From the NCBI RefSeq assembly GCF_963664075.1, contig NZ_OY760916.1, positions 3,989,001 through 4,053,000 on the forward strand: 64,000 nt of DNA. The letters are read 5' to 3'. Shown here in pieces: positions 33,030 through 43,556 of the stretch. The DNA is from an uncultured Desulfobulbus sp. (GTDB lineage Bacteria; Desulfobacterota; Desulfobulbia; Desulfobulbales; Desulfobulbaceae). Every line of letters begins with the position of its first letter. The stretch's first letter is position 1. A model generated the notes under the pieces. It was not told the origin of the DNA. It saw nothing but the letters and a program-made list of their open reading frames with translations, and ran no database searches. The translations under genes and the position numbers were made by a program.

Positions 33030-34211
33030 TTACCCCAGTGCCTCTTTTATGAGAGCAGGCAACGGAGCTAACTGCTCCCAACTCATGGCAGCATTTAAGG
33101 AAAGACGAAGTCGAGATGTGCCTGATGGAACGGTGGGTGGACGCACAGCCTTGACCCAATAGCCAGCCTCGCAGATACGCTCCGCGGCTTGAACCGCACG
33201 GGCGGCATCCCCCACCATCACCGGCACGATATTGGAGCTGCCATCGGTTTGCAATTCGAGTGCGCGCAGAGCATCACGAAAGCGGGAGGACAACTGATCG
33301 ACCTTGCTACGCTGTTCACGCATCAAAGGAATCTGCCGCAAAACAAAACTGAGCCAGTGGACCGAGACCGGTGGCAATCCCGTTGAAAAGATCTGGGAGC
33401 GGGCGGTATTGAGCAAATAATCGATCAGCTCATTGGTGCCCACGACAAAGGCCCCCTGTCCACCGTAGGCCTTACCAAAGGTCCCGGTGAGGATTTCAAC
33501 CTGGTGCTGAACGCCCTGCTCTTCAGCCAGTCCGCAGCCGTTTTCCCCGCGGATACCCACTCCATGAGCCTCATCCACGTAGAGCGCGGCCTGATATTTG
33601 TCTTTTATCCGCACCAGCTCCGCAAGATCAGCGGTGTCACCATCCATGGAAAAAATCGACTCGGTGACAATAACCACCTGCCGATAGCTTTCCCGCTCCC
33701 GGCTCAGGATCTGCTCGATGGCGTTATAATCCAGGTGGGGGTAGCGGATGACCTTGGCCCGGGAGAGGCGCATACCGTCAATCAGGCTGGCATGGCAGAG
33801 TTTGTCGGCAAGAATCAGATCGCCTTTCGCGGTGAGTGCCGGAAGAATCCCGACATTGATATGGTAGCCGGAGTTGAACACCAGCACTGCCTCGGCCTGG
33901 TAAAGCTCGCGCAGTTGCCGTTCAAGCCGGGCATAAGGCAGGGTATTGCCGGTCATCAGCCGCGAGGCCGTACTCCCCAGACCATAACTCTCCAGCTGAT
34001 TTTCCTGGTTCTGCTCGTTATAAAAGGCTTCAAGCAGTGCCCGGTTAGTGGCCAGCCCCAGATAATCGTTTCCGGCCAGATTGAGGTATTGGCGGCCATC
34101 GATATCAATCATCCCCTGGTCCAGATGGCTGACAGCCACCAGTGAACGATGCTGCCCCTGGGAGGTGATGGCCCCTAATTGCTGCTGCAGTTGCGGATTA
34201 AGTACAGACAT
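33030..34211 (-). CDS. bioF: 8-amino-7-oxononanoate synthase
   Basis: A 393-residue PLP-dependent enzyme joining pimeloyl-ACP and alanine to form 8-amino-7-oxononanoate, the first committed ring-building step of biotin synthesis. NLAGNDYLGLATN at the start, GSTASRLMTGN, the VDEAHGVGIRGENG strand and the PLP lysine in LTGTFGKAYGGQGAF are conserved. The ATG overlaps the stop of the selenoprotein gene (TAATG) and bioG follows within four bases, so the three genes form one operon. Confidence 0.95.
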   Translation of the reverse strand: MSVLNPQLQQQLGAITSQGQHRSLVAVSHLDQGMIDIDGRQYLNLAGNDYLGLATNRALLEAFYNEQNQENQLESYGLGSTASRLMTGNTLPYARLERQLRELYQAEAVLVFNSGYHINVGILPALTAKGDLILADKLCHASLIDGMRLSRAKVIRYPHLDYNAIEQILSRERESYRQVVIVTESIFSMDGDTADLAELVRIKDKYQAALYVDEAHGVGIRGENGCGLAEEQGVQHQVEILTGTFGKAYGGQGAFVVGTNELIDYLLNTARSQIFSTGLPPVSVHWLSFVLRQIPLMREQRSKVDQLSSRFRDALRALELQTDGSSNIVPVMVGDAARAVQAAERICEAGYWVKAVRPPTVPSGTSRLRLSLNAAMSWEQLAPLPALIKEALG

Positions 34212-34567
34212 TAGTTCTTTCCTGTAAGGTGTGCGGATAAATCACTGTACAGTGCTTCACTAAATCCAACCAACAGACGGGTCCCCTTACGCAGGGTTGG
34301 AGCCCGCAGGTTGCCTGTTCTTCCCAGAGTAGCGGCAAGGATCGTTGCCTTATCGTCTTTCTGAGGATTGAAGACCTGTACTTTTTTCCCTTTGGCCACC
34401 AAAATCTCGCCAGCGCTGGCAAGGAACTGCCACGCCTCCTCGCCGGCAAGCGGTTGTTTTCGGGCATCGGCCTGTTCATCAATGACCATCTGTTCTTGCT
34501 CGAGCACAGCCTGTGCTTTGGTGCACGAGACTCAGCCCTTTCGTAGGTAGGCCCAATCGATTTGCAT
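34211..34567 (-). CDS. ArsC/Spx-like small selenoprotein (in-frame UGA)
   Basis: A 118-residue thioredoxin-fold protein if the UGA at 34532-34534 is read as selenocysteine. The ATG at 34567 has an excellent GGAGGAACT ribosome-binding site; after 11 codons comes UGA, then Val-Ser-Cys, giving a UxxC redox motif (GUVSC). The rest runs without a stop and ends in RTGNLRAPTLRKGTRLLVGF, the characteristic C-terminal region of ArsC/Spx-like proteins. Without UGA readthrough the gene would start at an internal codon and lose the redox motif and ribosome-binding site. A SECIS-like hairpin follows the UGA. It heads the bioF-bioG operon. Some relatives in databases carry CxxC instead. Its reaction is unknown. 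Confidence 0.88.
34503..34534 (-). promoter_or_regulatory. Bacterial SECIS-like element after the UGA codon
   Basis: In the mRNA, 14 bases after the UGA, AGCACA pairs perfectly with UGUGCU across a GGC loop (34503-34517 on the plus strand). Spacing of the apical loop (about 20 bases after the UGA) and a loop that begins with GG fit the bacterial SECIS of fdhF-type genes, which recruits SelB. Confidence 0.75.
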
Positions 34568-34683
34568 AGTTCCTCCGCAGGTAATAGTTGCCCAATAGTT
34601 CTTTGTGGGCAATTACTATAGTCCGCTCAAGGAGTGACCACCAGACTATTTTTGCTTACCATCAATGCTCAGCCAGAAAAGAC

Positions 34684-34866
34684 GAGATCTCTCCCGCTGG
34701 TCGAGATGACAGCCTGAGTGGCTGGTTGGATGCAGGACTGAGGAATGAGTGAACTGCGGGGAGAAGTGAGGAGTAAAGAGTGAGGAGTGAGAAGATAACT
34801 GCCGTACTTGGTATTTTCCGGTAAAGTGGCACCACTTCTGTCATTTCGAACGCAGAGAGAAATCTC
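34684..34866. repeat. Imperfect inverted repeat element between selenoprotein and thioesterase genes
   Basis: Arms at 34684-34712 and 34838-34866 (29 bases each) are imperfect reverse complements, beginning GAGATCTCTC and ending GAGAAATCTC, of the common dispersed type rich in AGATCTC and GAAATGACAG. They enclose about 125 bases of direct-repeat-like GAGGAGTGAG motifs. The 450-base gap 34568-35017 holds no protein gene; small frames there are products of the repeat. Confidence 0.65.
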
Positions 34867-34930
34867 AAGATACAGGTGCAGGATCCTACGAATTTTCATC
34901 TTGCGCGTTGTTGGCAAACAACAAAACGGA

Positions 34931-34960
34931 CGCACTGATGCATGCTCACGGATTCAGGCA
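34931..34960. repeat. Copy of the TCACGGATTCAGGCA dispersed motif
   Basis: TCACGGATTCAGGCA at 34946-34960 with the flanking CGCACTGATGCATGC to its left. Read on the minus strand it matches the left part of the element at 60333-60360 in about 23 of 26 positions. Other copies occur at 56410 and 60367. Confidence 0.65.
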
Positions 34961-35017
34961 TTAATGAAAACAAGGTGTTAGACGTAGAAAAAATCATGCG
35001 CCCAAGGAGAGGGAGAT

Positions 35018-35443
35018 ATGCCTGGGAAAATCGAGGGACCGCAGGGAGAGCTGCTCATCAGAACCATGCCCATGCCCGCAGATACCAGTTTTAATGGGGA
35101 TATCTTTGGCGGCTGGATCATGTCGCAGATGGATCTAGCGGGGTCCATGCTTGCCAAAGAGGTGACGCGAACACGGACTACCACAGTAGCTGTTGAACGG
35201 ATGAGCTTTATCAAGCCGGTTCGCGTGGGGGATGTGGTCTGCTGCTATGGACGGGTGCAAAAGGTCGGCACAACTTCCATTACCATTATGTTGGAAGTCT
35301 GGGTACGCCCGATCCTCAACCCGGCCAAAGATCAGTTTACCACCTTTAAGGTGACTGAGGCGGCAATAACCTACGTCGCCTTAGATGCCGCTGGACAAAA
35401 AACTGCCATCGACAAAGACCGCATGCAGGGCAGGTATCTGTAA
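35018..35443 (+). CDS. Acyl-CoA thioesterase, YciA-like hotdog protein
   Basis: A 141-residue hotdog-fold thioesterase. IRTMPMPADTSFNGDIFGGW carries the conserved N-G-D-x-x-G-G-W active-site helix of the YciA/acyl-CoA hydrolase family, and MSFIKPVRVGDVVCC and VTEAAITYVALD form the later strands. It cleaves acyl-CoA esters in the cytoplasm; the chain-length preference is unknown. The AAGGAGAGGGAGAT ribosome-binding site is strong. It is convergent with the HDOD gene. Confidence 0.9.
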   Translation: MPGKIEGPQGELLIRTMPMPADTSFNGDIFGGWIMSQMDLAGSMLAKEVTRTRTTTVAVERMSFIKPVRVGDVVCCYGRVQKVGTTSITIMLEVWVRPILNPAKDQFTTFKVTEAAITYVALDAAGQKTAIDKDRMQGRYL

Positions 35444-35458
35444 GAAGGGCCGCAAATT

Positions 35459-36298
35459 TCAGGAGGAGAGGACAGCGGTATCCTCAAGCGAGATTTCAAG
35501 CTCTGCCAGATCGATCTCCGAAAGGTTGAGCAGGTCTGCTTCCAGGGAGGCAGGGAGGACGAGAGAGGGGGCACTGGTCAGGCCGATGCCCAGTTTATGG
35601 CAGGCCATGTTGGCCATGCGAACCAGCAACATGAGTATATTGTTTTCATCGATCTCTTTTGTGTGGTGCTGCTCGGCAATCACGCAAAAATAGTCGGGCA
35701 TGTTCCACTGTTTGAGTAATTTTGCACCTTCCCTGGAATGAAGCCGGTCCATGGCCTCCAGCAAGAGAGCGTGGGTAATCTTAAGGTTTGCGTTGCGCCT
35801 TCTGATCTGCTCAACGATAACCAAAACCAGCAGCTTCCCCACATCGTGAAACAATCCTGCAAAAAAGACCTGACTCTGCTCCACCCCATAGGTATGACGC
35901 CGTGAAAGCCAGACCGCACCATAGGCACAGCCCACCGCATGCTGCCACAACTTTTTCATCAAGAGGTTAATGGTTGCATCCTTACTGGTAAAATGCTGCT
36001 TGGTCGTCGCCAGCAAGACGATCTTTGCAATCTCTTTGGTCCCCAAACGCATAATTGCAGCCCGAACCGTTCCTACCTCTTTGAGCCCCCGATAAAAGGC
36101 AGAGTTCGCTATTTTCAAGACCTGCGTAGAGAGAGCCTGATCAGAGATAATAATTTTCTCAATCACCTGAATGCTGGGTTCTTTTTTCGCGATCTCCTGC
36201 TGTATGCGGATAGCAGCGGAATTAAACACCGGCAACACCACCTTATCAGATTCAATAAAACGGTTAATAACATCAATCAGAGAAAGTGGAGCACTCAT
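35459..36298 (-). CDS. HDOD-domain protein
   Basis: A 279-residue HDOD protein, related to HD phosphohydrolases. The domain (about residues 10-205) holds LSTQVLKIANSAFYRG, then AIMRLGTKEIAKIVL and AGLFHDVGKLLVLV, where an HD pair remains but the full metal set is not evident. HDOD proteins act in signalling and often work with c-di-GMP and type IV pilus or secretion machinery. The start directly abuts the stop of the GspE/PilB-type ATPase gene (TAAATG), so the two are co-translated, and a functional link with that ATPase is likely. Confidence 0.9.
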   Translation of the reverse strand: MSAPLSLIDVINRFIESDKVVLPVFNSAAIRIQQEIAKKEPSIQVIEKIIISDQALSTQVLKIANSAFYRGLKEVGTVRAAIMRLGTKEIAKIVLLATTKQHFTSKDATINLLMKKLWQHAVGCAYGAVWLSRRHTYGVEQSQVFFAGLFHDVGKLLVLVIVEQIRRRNANLKITHALLLEAMDRLHSREGAKLLKQWNMPDYFCVIAEQHHTKEIDENNILMLLVRMANMACHKLGIGLTSAPSLVLPASLEADLLNLSEIDLAELEISLEDTAVLSS

Positions 36299-38167
36299 TT
36301 ATTCACCAGAAAGACGGCGTAATTCCGTCAAGGTTCGTGGAGGGCTGAATATGGGAAGACAGCGCAGGATTTCATCAATAGTCGTTAAGCCTGATCCAGC
36401 CTTAACCAAGCCGTCTTCAAGTAATGTTATCAGACCGGAATGGTTGATACTGATCTGACGAATTTCAAAACTTGTTTTCTGCTCAAGAATGGCGGTACGC
36501 ACCCGTTCGTCCAATACCAGCAGTTCAAAGACACCGATACGGCCCTTATACCCGGACTGCTTACACATCTTACAACCGCGCCCTTTCTTGAAATTGGCCC
36601 CCATCAGGTCTGCCTGACTGCAACGCAACCGCTGCAATTGCACAGGAGTGGGTTTGGTATCCACAGCACAGTGCGGGCAGACGCGCCTGAGTAGGCGCTG
36701 AGCAAGTACACTGACCACGGTGGAGGAAACCAGGAACGGGGCGATATCCATATTCAGCAGACGAATCAGGCCGCCGATACTGTCTTCAGTGTGAAAGGTG
36801 GAAAGTACCTTATGCCCGGTAAGTGCAGCCTGGACCGCCACCTCGGCGGAGTAGGTATCACGAATTTCACCGATCACGATAACATCTGGGTCCTGACGCA
36901 CAATATGGCGCAGGGTTTCCTCAAAGGTGAGGTCAATTTTAGGATCAATGGAACACTGGGCGACCCCTTCAATCACATACTCAACCGGTTCTTCTGCAGT
37001 CACAATTGAGACATTGGGACTTTTGAGCGCATGAATACAGCTGTAAATGGTCGATGTTTTTCCCGAACCTGTGGGGCCGGTGACCAAAACAACACCACTG
37101 GGGTGGTAGACCGCATCCTCAAGAAAACGGGTCAGCATACGGGGGGAAAGCCCAACAGATTGGAGATCGAAAAGTTCCTGCTTGCGATTCAACAGGCGAA
37201 AAACAATTTTTTCGCCATGGATAGTCACAAAGAAGGAGACGCGTAGGTCTAGCTGCCCCTCGTCATAATCAAAAAGGATTCTTCCTCCCTGGTGCCGTCG
37301 TTTTTCTGTGATATCGGCCTTGCAGAGAATTTTGATTCGGCTCGTCAGAGCGGGGATGATCTCTCTGGGATAATCCTTAAAATGATTGAGGACACCATCT
37401 TCACGAAAACGGACCTGCAACCGGTCTTCCATGGGTTCGATATGAATATCGCTGGCACCGTTTTTAATCGCCCCCAGGATAATGGAATTAACCGTCCCCA
37501 CCACGGTATTGGTATCCACGGCCATGGTCTGACCGCTCTTTTTATCCGCAAGCAGGTCAAGGGTTTTACGAATAGAATTACTCTGAGCGATAGCCGGGAC
37601 GATATTCTGACCAAAAAACCTTCGCGCTATCTGCAGGGCCTCATTATCCAGCGGATCGGCAAAGGCAACCCGCACGGTCCCATCCTCGGTCTTGATGGGA
37701 ATAAAGGCATGGGTGGCCATCAGGGTCTTGGAAATTTTTTCGCAGCGAGCCCGGTCGACATTATTCAGGGCAGGCTCGATGAAAGGATAGCCCATCTGAA
37801 TCGAGAGCACCTCAATAAAGGCCTGTTCTTCAATAAAATTATGGCGGACCAGCACCTGCCCCAGTTTCTCTTTGGTGTCACTTTCCTTTTGCAAAAGAAT
37901 AGCGGATTCCAGATCCTCTGGAGATATATGCCCAAGCTCAACTAAAAGATCACCGATACGAATGGTCGAGCTGGCACTGCGCAACACATCCTTGACATCC
38001 TGGTCGCTGATAAATTTCAGGTTGCGAAACACCTTGAGCAGGGGTTGGTAGGAGGTGAGCTTAGCGCGGACCCGCTCGGCATGCTGTACCTGTGCAGGGG
38101 TTATCCGCTTGGCCTCAAGCAGCAGGCGAACAACGGTGCTGAAACTTTCTTTAAGAGACGACGACAT
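36299..38167 (-). CDS. GspE/PilB-family secretion or pilus ATPase with MshEN repeats
   Basis: A 622-residue ATPase powering type II secretion or type IV pilus assembly. Residues 70-93 and 101-124 are two motifs of the MshEN pattern (RIGDLLVELGHISPEDL; KLGQVLVRHNFIEEQAF), which in MshE binds c-di-GMP. The core has Walker A GPTGSGKT at 364-371, an Asp box IEPMEDRLQVRFREDG, and Walker B VIVIGEIRD. A zinc tetracysteine site (CPHC ... CKMC) is C-terminal. It stands as an orphan with the HDOD protein and without other pilus or secretion genes in the window, which would fit a c-di-GMP-controlled pilus motor. Confidence 0.9.
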   Translation of the reverse strand: MSSSLKESFSTVVRLLLEAKRITPAQVQHAERVRAKLTSYQPLLKVFRNLKFISDQDVKDVLRSASSTIRIGDLLVELGHISPEDLESAILLQKESDTKEKLGQVLVRHNFIEEQAFIEVLSIQMGYPFIEPALNNVDRARCEKISKTLMATHAFIPIKTEDGTVRVAFADPLDNEALQIARRFFGQNIVPAIAQSNSIRKTLDLLADKKSGQTMAVDTNTVVGTVNSIILGAIKNGASDIHIEPMEDRLQVRFREDGVLNHFKDYPREIIPALTSRIKILCKADITEKRRHQGGRILFDYDEGQLDLRVSFFVTIHGEKIVFRLLNRKQELFDLQSVGLSPRMLTRFLEDAVYHPSGVVLVTGPTGSGKTSTIYSCIHALKSPNVSIVTAEEPVEYVIEGVAQCSIDPKIDLTFEETLRHIVRQDPDVIVIGEIRDTYSAEVAVQAALTGHKVLSTFHTEDSIGGLIRLLNMDIAPFLVSSTVVSVLAQRLLRRVCPHCAVDTKPTPVQLQRLRCSQADLMGANFKKGRGCKMCKQSGYKGRIGVFELLVLDERVRTAILEQKTSFEIRQISINHSGLITLLEDGLVKAGSGLTTIDEILRCLPIFSPPRTLTELRRLSGE

Positions 38168-38373
38168 ATCTGGATTCCGGGGATCCTTTTTTATGTTGCT
38201 GAATTAAGACCATGGGCCTGAAACGTTTATGTATTCACGTTGTCAGTATACGTGGGATCAATCCCTGGTTCAAGGGATTCATTTTTGCTTATCCTTTTTT
38301 AATAACTAGATATTTATGCATTTTTTCAAGAGAATGCTCTCCTCCAACAGGCTCCAATGGCAATCCCCAGACG

Positions 38374-39813
<1,440 letters not shown>

Positions 39814-40031
39814 ATGTCCTCCTTCCCCAGACGATAGGGACTCATGCAGTTGTATATCCACAGCACCCGGGCACGTAAGTGGCTTTAAAATATCTTTAGG
39901 GTGGAGTTGCTCAGGCTGTGCTTTACCTTACTTTTCCAGCTTTCTTTTCCCAAGATCATTGCTTCTCCTTAAAAGAGAGTATATGACCAATATACGAATA
40001 TCTTAAACACCACTCAAACACCGGACAAGAC

Positions 40032-40958
40032 ATGGACGAACCGGCCCACGAAAAATGCGGCGAACAGCGAAGGCGACAGAGCATGCTGGCGGTCCAGGTT
40101 GGCCTTGTCGCCAACATTATCCTCGCTGTTTTAAAGGCCACAGTAGGCGTTTTGGGAAACAGCCCCGCCCTGCTGGCCGATGGCATTAATTCAACTTCGG
40201 ATGTGGCCTACGGTATTGTGGTCAGTATCTTTGTACGGCTTTCGGCAAAACCTGCTGATCGCGAACATCCCTATGGCCATGATCAGTTAGAAAGTGTCGC
40301 TGCTGTTGTGGTCGGCGCCTTTGTCATCACCACGGCCATCGCTATTTTCTGGAACTCGGTGGACGGGGTTTATGAGCTGCTGACCACCACCGAGCCGTCT
40401 TCAGGCGCCAGTCTCACTGCTCTGGGGATCGCTCTTTTTGCCATTGTCCTCAAAAGTGGCCTCAGCCTCTGGACCTACGCCCAAAGCCGCAAGACCCAGA
40501 ATGCAGCGGTATTGGCCCTGGCACAGGATCATCGCAATGATATTTTTGCTTCCTTGGCTGCCGCAGTGGGCATTCTCTTTGGACGCTGGGGCTTTCCCTG
40601 GGTTGACCCCCTGGCTGGGGCAGTGGTCTCGATGATCATTCTCCACACGGGGGTGGAAATTCTTCGCTCTGCGACAGATGACCTCATGGACACGCTCCCT
40701 GGTCGAGAACTGGCGACAGAAATAGAGACAGCGCTGGGGGGGGTCTATGGCGTGGAGGCTATTGAAGAGGTGCACGCCCACCGGTTTGGGCCGTACCTGA
40801 TGATCAATCTAATAATTGGCGTGGATGGCGCCATAAGTGTGGCGGCCGGGGACAAGATTGCCACGGAGGTGGAGCAGACCTTATTGGAACAAATTGAATT
40901 TCTTCGGCGGGTGTATGTGCATTACCACCCTGTAGGATGGGAGCATGAAGACAGTTAG
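40032..40958 (+). CDS. Cation diffusion facilitator family transporter
   Basis: A 308-residue CDF transporter exporting divalent metals such as zinc, iron or manganese in exchange for protons. Six membrane helices span residues 20-205. Helix 2 carries ADGINSTSD and helix 5 carries DHRNDIF, the two metal-site segments. A cytoplasmic ferredoxin-like domain (about 212-300) with EEVHAHRFGPYLMINL closes it. Metal specificity cannot be deduced with certainty. It is tail-to-tail with the GGDEF response regulator, 14 bases apart. Confidence 0.93.
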   Translation: MDEPAHEKCGEQRRRQSMLAVQVGLVANIILAVLKATVGVLGNSPALLADGINSTSDVAYGIVVSIFVRLSAKPADREHPYGHDQLESVAAVVVGAFVITTAIAIFWNSVDGVYELLTTTEPSSGASLTALGIALFAIVLKSGLSLWTYAQSRKTQNAAVLALAQDHRNDIFASLAAAVGILFGRWGFPWVDPLAGAVVSMIILHTGVEILRSATDDLMDTLPGRELATEIETALGGVYGVEAIEEVHAHRFGPYLMINLIIGVDGAISVAAGDKIATEVEQTLLEQIEFLRRVYVHYHPVGWEHEDS

Positions 40959-40972
40959 AGCCTGATGGCTCT

Positions 40973-42349
40973 TCACATGGTATGATTTTCCACCCGGTTA
41001 CGTCCCCCATTTTTGGCCAGATACAGCGCTTGATCGGCAAGTTGCAACAATATATCTGCTGATGTGGGTTGGTCGGAACGATAGGAAGAAACACCGATGC
41101 TAATCGTAACCGGCCACTGCCTGCCCTGATCATGAAACGGATAGGCTTCAACCTTTGAACGCAACAGTTCAGCATATTCCAGCGCCTGCTCAAGCCCGGT
41201 ATTCGGCAGCACTACCACAAACTCCTCACCGCCAAAACGGGCGGCCAGATCGCCAATTCGAAATGATGCCTTCACCAGTTTTCCGATGGTCTGCAGGACA
41301 TAATCGCCAAAGGCGTGGCCGCAGGTGTCATTGACTTTTTTGAAGTGATCCAGATCAAAAAAGAGACAGCTGATATCAGAACGACTTCGCAGAGCACGGG
41401 CATAGACTTCTTCAAAGGCTTCCTGGAAAAACCGTTTGTTTCGAAGCCCGGTCAATGCATCGTTGACCGCCTTATCATAGAGGTTCCGATTATCCTCTTC
41501 CAGGTTTTTCATGTGTCGTCGCAGCTGGAGATGTACCTGAACCCGGGCCAGAAGCTCTTCGGCGATAAAAGGTTTGACCAGGTAATCACTGGCGCCGGCA
41601 CGAAACATACGCAGCACAGCCTGGGGATCATTTGCTCCGGAGAGAGAGAGCATGGGCAGGTGCTCAGCCTCTGGAAATTGGCGAGTCAGGTGGATGAACT
41701 CATCGCCCCGCATCACCGGCATATCATAATCAACAATGCAAATATCGGTCTGTACCAGGTTTTCTTTCATCAGTTCAAATGCCTGGCGACCATTTTCCGC
41801 CTCGATGACCTGAATACCGATACGCTCCAGACAGGCGCCAACCATACGCCGCAGCCCGGCATTATCATCCACCACCAAGGCCGTCATTTCTGAGTAGGTT
41901 GTCTGCGGATGCAGGACCTTATTGACCGCGGCCAGAATATCGCCCGGGGTAAAAGGCTTGGAGATAAACTCGAGACTCCCCAGATGAAACCCTCGACTTC
42001 GATTTTCAAAGGTATCGTTGGCACTAACAAAGAGCACAGGGATGGGCTTACCAGCTTCCCCAATGAAGCCTTCTTTCTCCCAGGCACGAATCTGTTCGCA
42101 GCAGATAAAGCCGTTCATGCGGGGCATATCGATATCCAGGGTGATCAACGCGGGTGGTTCTTGCAGCCAGCGTAAGGCGGCCAGCGCTTCCATGCCATCG
42201 CTGAAAGTAATGACAGCGTAGCCATACGCTTCCAGCTCCTGTTGAATGATCGCACGAATAGTTGAACTGTCATCCACCACCATGATAGTCTGGGACTTGG
42301 ATGTCTGTTGTGGACTACGCTGTTGTATTTGGTCGGGTTTTTCTTTCAT
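40973..42349 (-). CDS. Response regulator with two receiver domains and a GGDEF diguanylate cyclase
   Basis: A 458-residue cytoplasmic signalling protein of PleD type. Receiver 1 (about residues 20-140) has VVDDSSTIRAI and phospho-acceptor Asp in LDIDMPRMNG; receiver 2 (about 150-270) has VVDDNAGLRRM and Asp in VDYDMPVMRG. A GGDEF domain (about 290-455) follows with the active-site ARFGGEEFVVVLPNTG, so c-di-GMP synthesis is expected. It lacks an obvious I-site RxxD upstream (RIGD is a candidate). The chosen ATG at 42349 has a GAGG just before it; 42409 and 42538 are possible alternatives. The nearby MshEN ATPase and HDOD protein could be its c-di-GMP clients. Confidence 0.9.
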   Translation of the reverse strand: MKEKPDQIQQRSPQQTSKSQTIMVVDDSSTIRAIIQQELEAYGYAVITFSDGMEALAALRWLQEPPALITLDIDMPRMNGFICCEQIRAWEKEGFIGEAGKPIPVLFVSANDTFENRSRGFHLGSLEFISKPFTPGDILAAVNKVLHPQTTYSEMTALVVDDNAGLRRMVGACLERIGIQVIEAENGRQAFELMKENLVQTDICIVDYDMPVMRGDEFIHLTRQFPEAEHLPMLSLSGANDPQAVLRMFRAGASDYLVKPFIAEELLARVQVHLQLRRHMKNLEEDNRNLYDKAVNDALTGLRNKRFFQEAFEEVYARALRSRSDISCLFFDLDHFKKVNDTCGHAFGDYVLQTIGKLVKASFRIGDLAARFGGEEFVVVLPNTGLEQALEYAELLRSKVEAYPFHDQGRQWPVTISIGVSSYRSDQPTSADILLQLADQALYLAKNGGRNRVENHTM

Positions 42350-42594
42350 TGCCTCGAAGCTGCTGCATTCACACTTGCGGGGACACCTTCTCTGTTTATC
42401 TTTGTCCATTGTATGGAAAAACGTGGGAACGGCAAAGAAAAAGAAAAAAACCGTCACGGTGTTGTCAGAGCACTCGCATCGGCTGGAGGCAGGTGTTCTC
42501 GATTCGTTTTTATTTGCCCATAGACTCTCTCTATACACCGATCGTTTCCCCCCACGAAACGATCTTCAATACACGGGAAAAGGAGGAGAAAAGC

Positions 42595-43551
42595 ATGCAC
42601 GTCTTGAGCCTCAACAGTGGTGATCAAATCCCTGCCCTCGGCCTGGGCACCTGGAAATCGTCTCCCGGAACAGTGGCAGCAGCGGTGAAAGAAGCCATTG
42701 AATGCGGATACAGACACATTGACTGTGCGCCCATTTATGGCAATGAGCCCGAAGTCGGCCAGGCTCTGGGAGAGATCGTCCAGGCCGGAACAATCAAACG
42801 AGAAGAACTTTGGATCACTTCCAAACTCTGGAACAACGCTCACGCTCCGGAACTGGTTGAACCGGCACTGCGCCAAACGCTTACGGACTTACAACTCGAC
42901 TACCTGAATCTCTTTCTGATCCACTGGCCCGTTGCCTTTGCCCCGGGGGTTCTTTTTGCACAAAAACCAGAGGAATTCATTCCCTTAGCCGATCTCCCCA
43001 TTCTTGACACATGGAGGGCTCTTGAGAGCTGTGTCGACAAAGGGTTGGTACGCAATATTGGCGTATGTAACTTCTCGCAGGACAAACTCATCGCTCTCTG
43101 CGACCAAGCCAGAGTGCAACCAGCGATGAACCAGATCGAACTTCATCCCTACCTCCAGCAGCAAACGATGCTCGACCTCTGCAACAAACGGGGTATTCTC
43201 CTGACGGGCTATTCGCCACTGGGCTCAGGTGATCGTCCCAAAACTCTCAAAAAACAAGAGGAACCAACCCTACTCGACAACCCGACTATCACCCAGATTG
43301 CAAAACAACAGGCCATCACTCCGGCGCAGGTTTTACTGGCTTGGGGGCTCACCCGTGGAACCGTGGTCATTCCCAAATCTACCAATCCTGCGCGCATTCG
43401 CGAAAATCTTGCTGCCGCAGAAATCAGACTTGCTCCAGAGTCCATGGAGGCAATCACCAGCCTCGACCTTGGTTTTCGCTATGTGGATGGTGCTTTTTTC
43501 TGTGGTAAGGGGTCTCCCTACAGCCTCGATTTTCTCTGGGGGAACAAGTAA
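42595..43551 (+). CDS. Aldo/keto reductase
   Basis: A 318-residue NADPH-dependent aldo/keto reductase with an eight-stranded beta/alpha barrel. The catalytic tetrad lies in GYRHIDCAPIYGNE (Asp and Tyr), SKLWNN (Lys) and LFLIHWP (His), and the cofactor end has VVIPKSTNPARIREN. It would reduce aldehydes or ketones; substrate unknown. The start at 42595 has a perfect AAAAGGAGGAGAAAAGC ribosome-binding site, which excludes an upstream start that lies antisense in the GGDEF gene. The next gene starts six bases after it. Confidence 0.95.
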   Translation: MHVLSLNSGDQIPALGLGTWKSSPGTVAAAVKEAIECGYRHIDCAPIYGNEPEVGQALGEIVQAGTIKREELWITSKLWNNAHAPELVEPALRQTLTDLQLDYLNLFLIHWPVAFAPGVLFAQKPEEFIPLADLPILDTWRALESCVDKGLVRNIGVCNFSQDKLIALCDQARVQPAMNQIELHPYLQQQTMLDLCNKRGILLTGYSPLGSGDRPKTLKKQEEPTLLDNPTITQIAKQQAITPAQVLLAWGLTRGTVVIPKSTNPARIRENLAAAEIRLAPESMEAITSLDLGFRYVDGAFFCGKGSPYSLDFLWGNK

Positions 43552-43556
43552 TTTCC

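Noticed and set aside
34662-34935. Short minus-strand frames between the selenoprotein and thioesterase genes
   Set aside because: They arise from the AGATCTC/GAAATGACAG repeat arms and have no ribosome-binding site.
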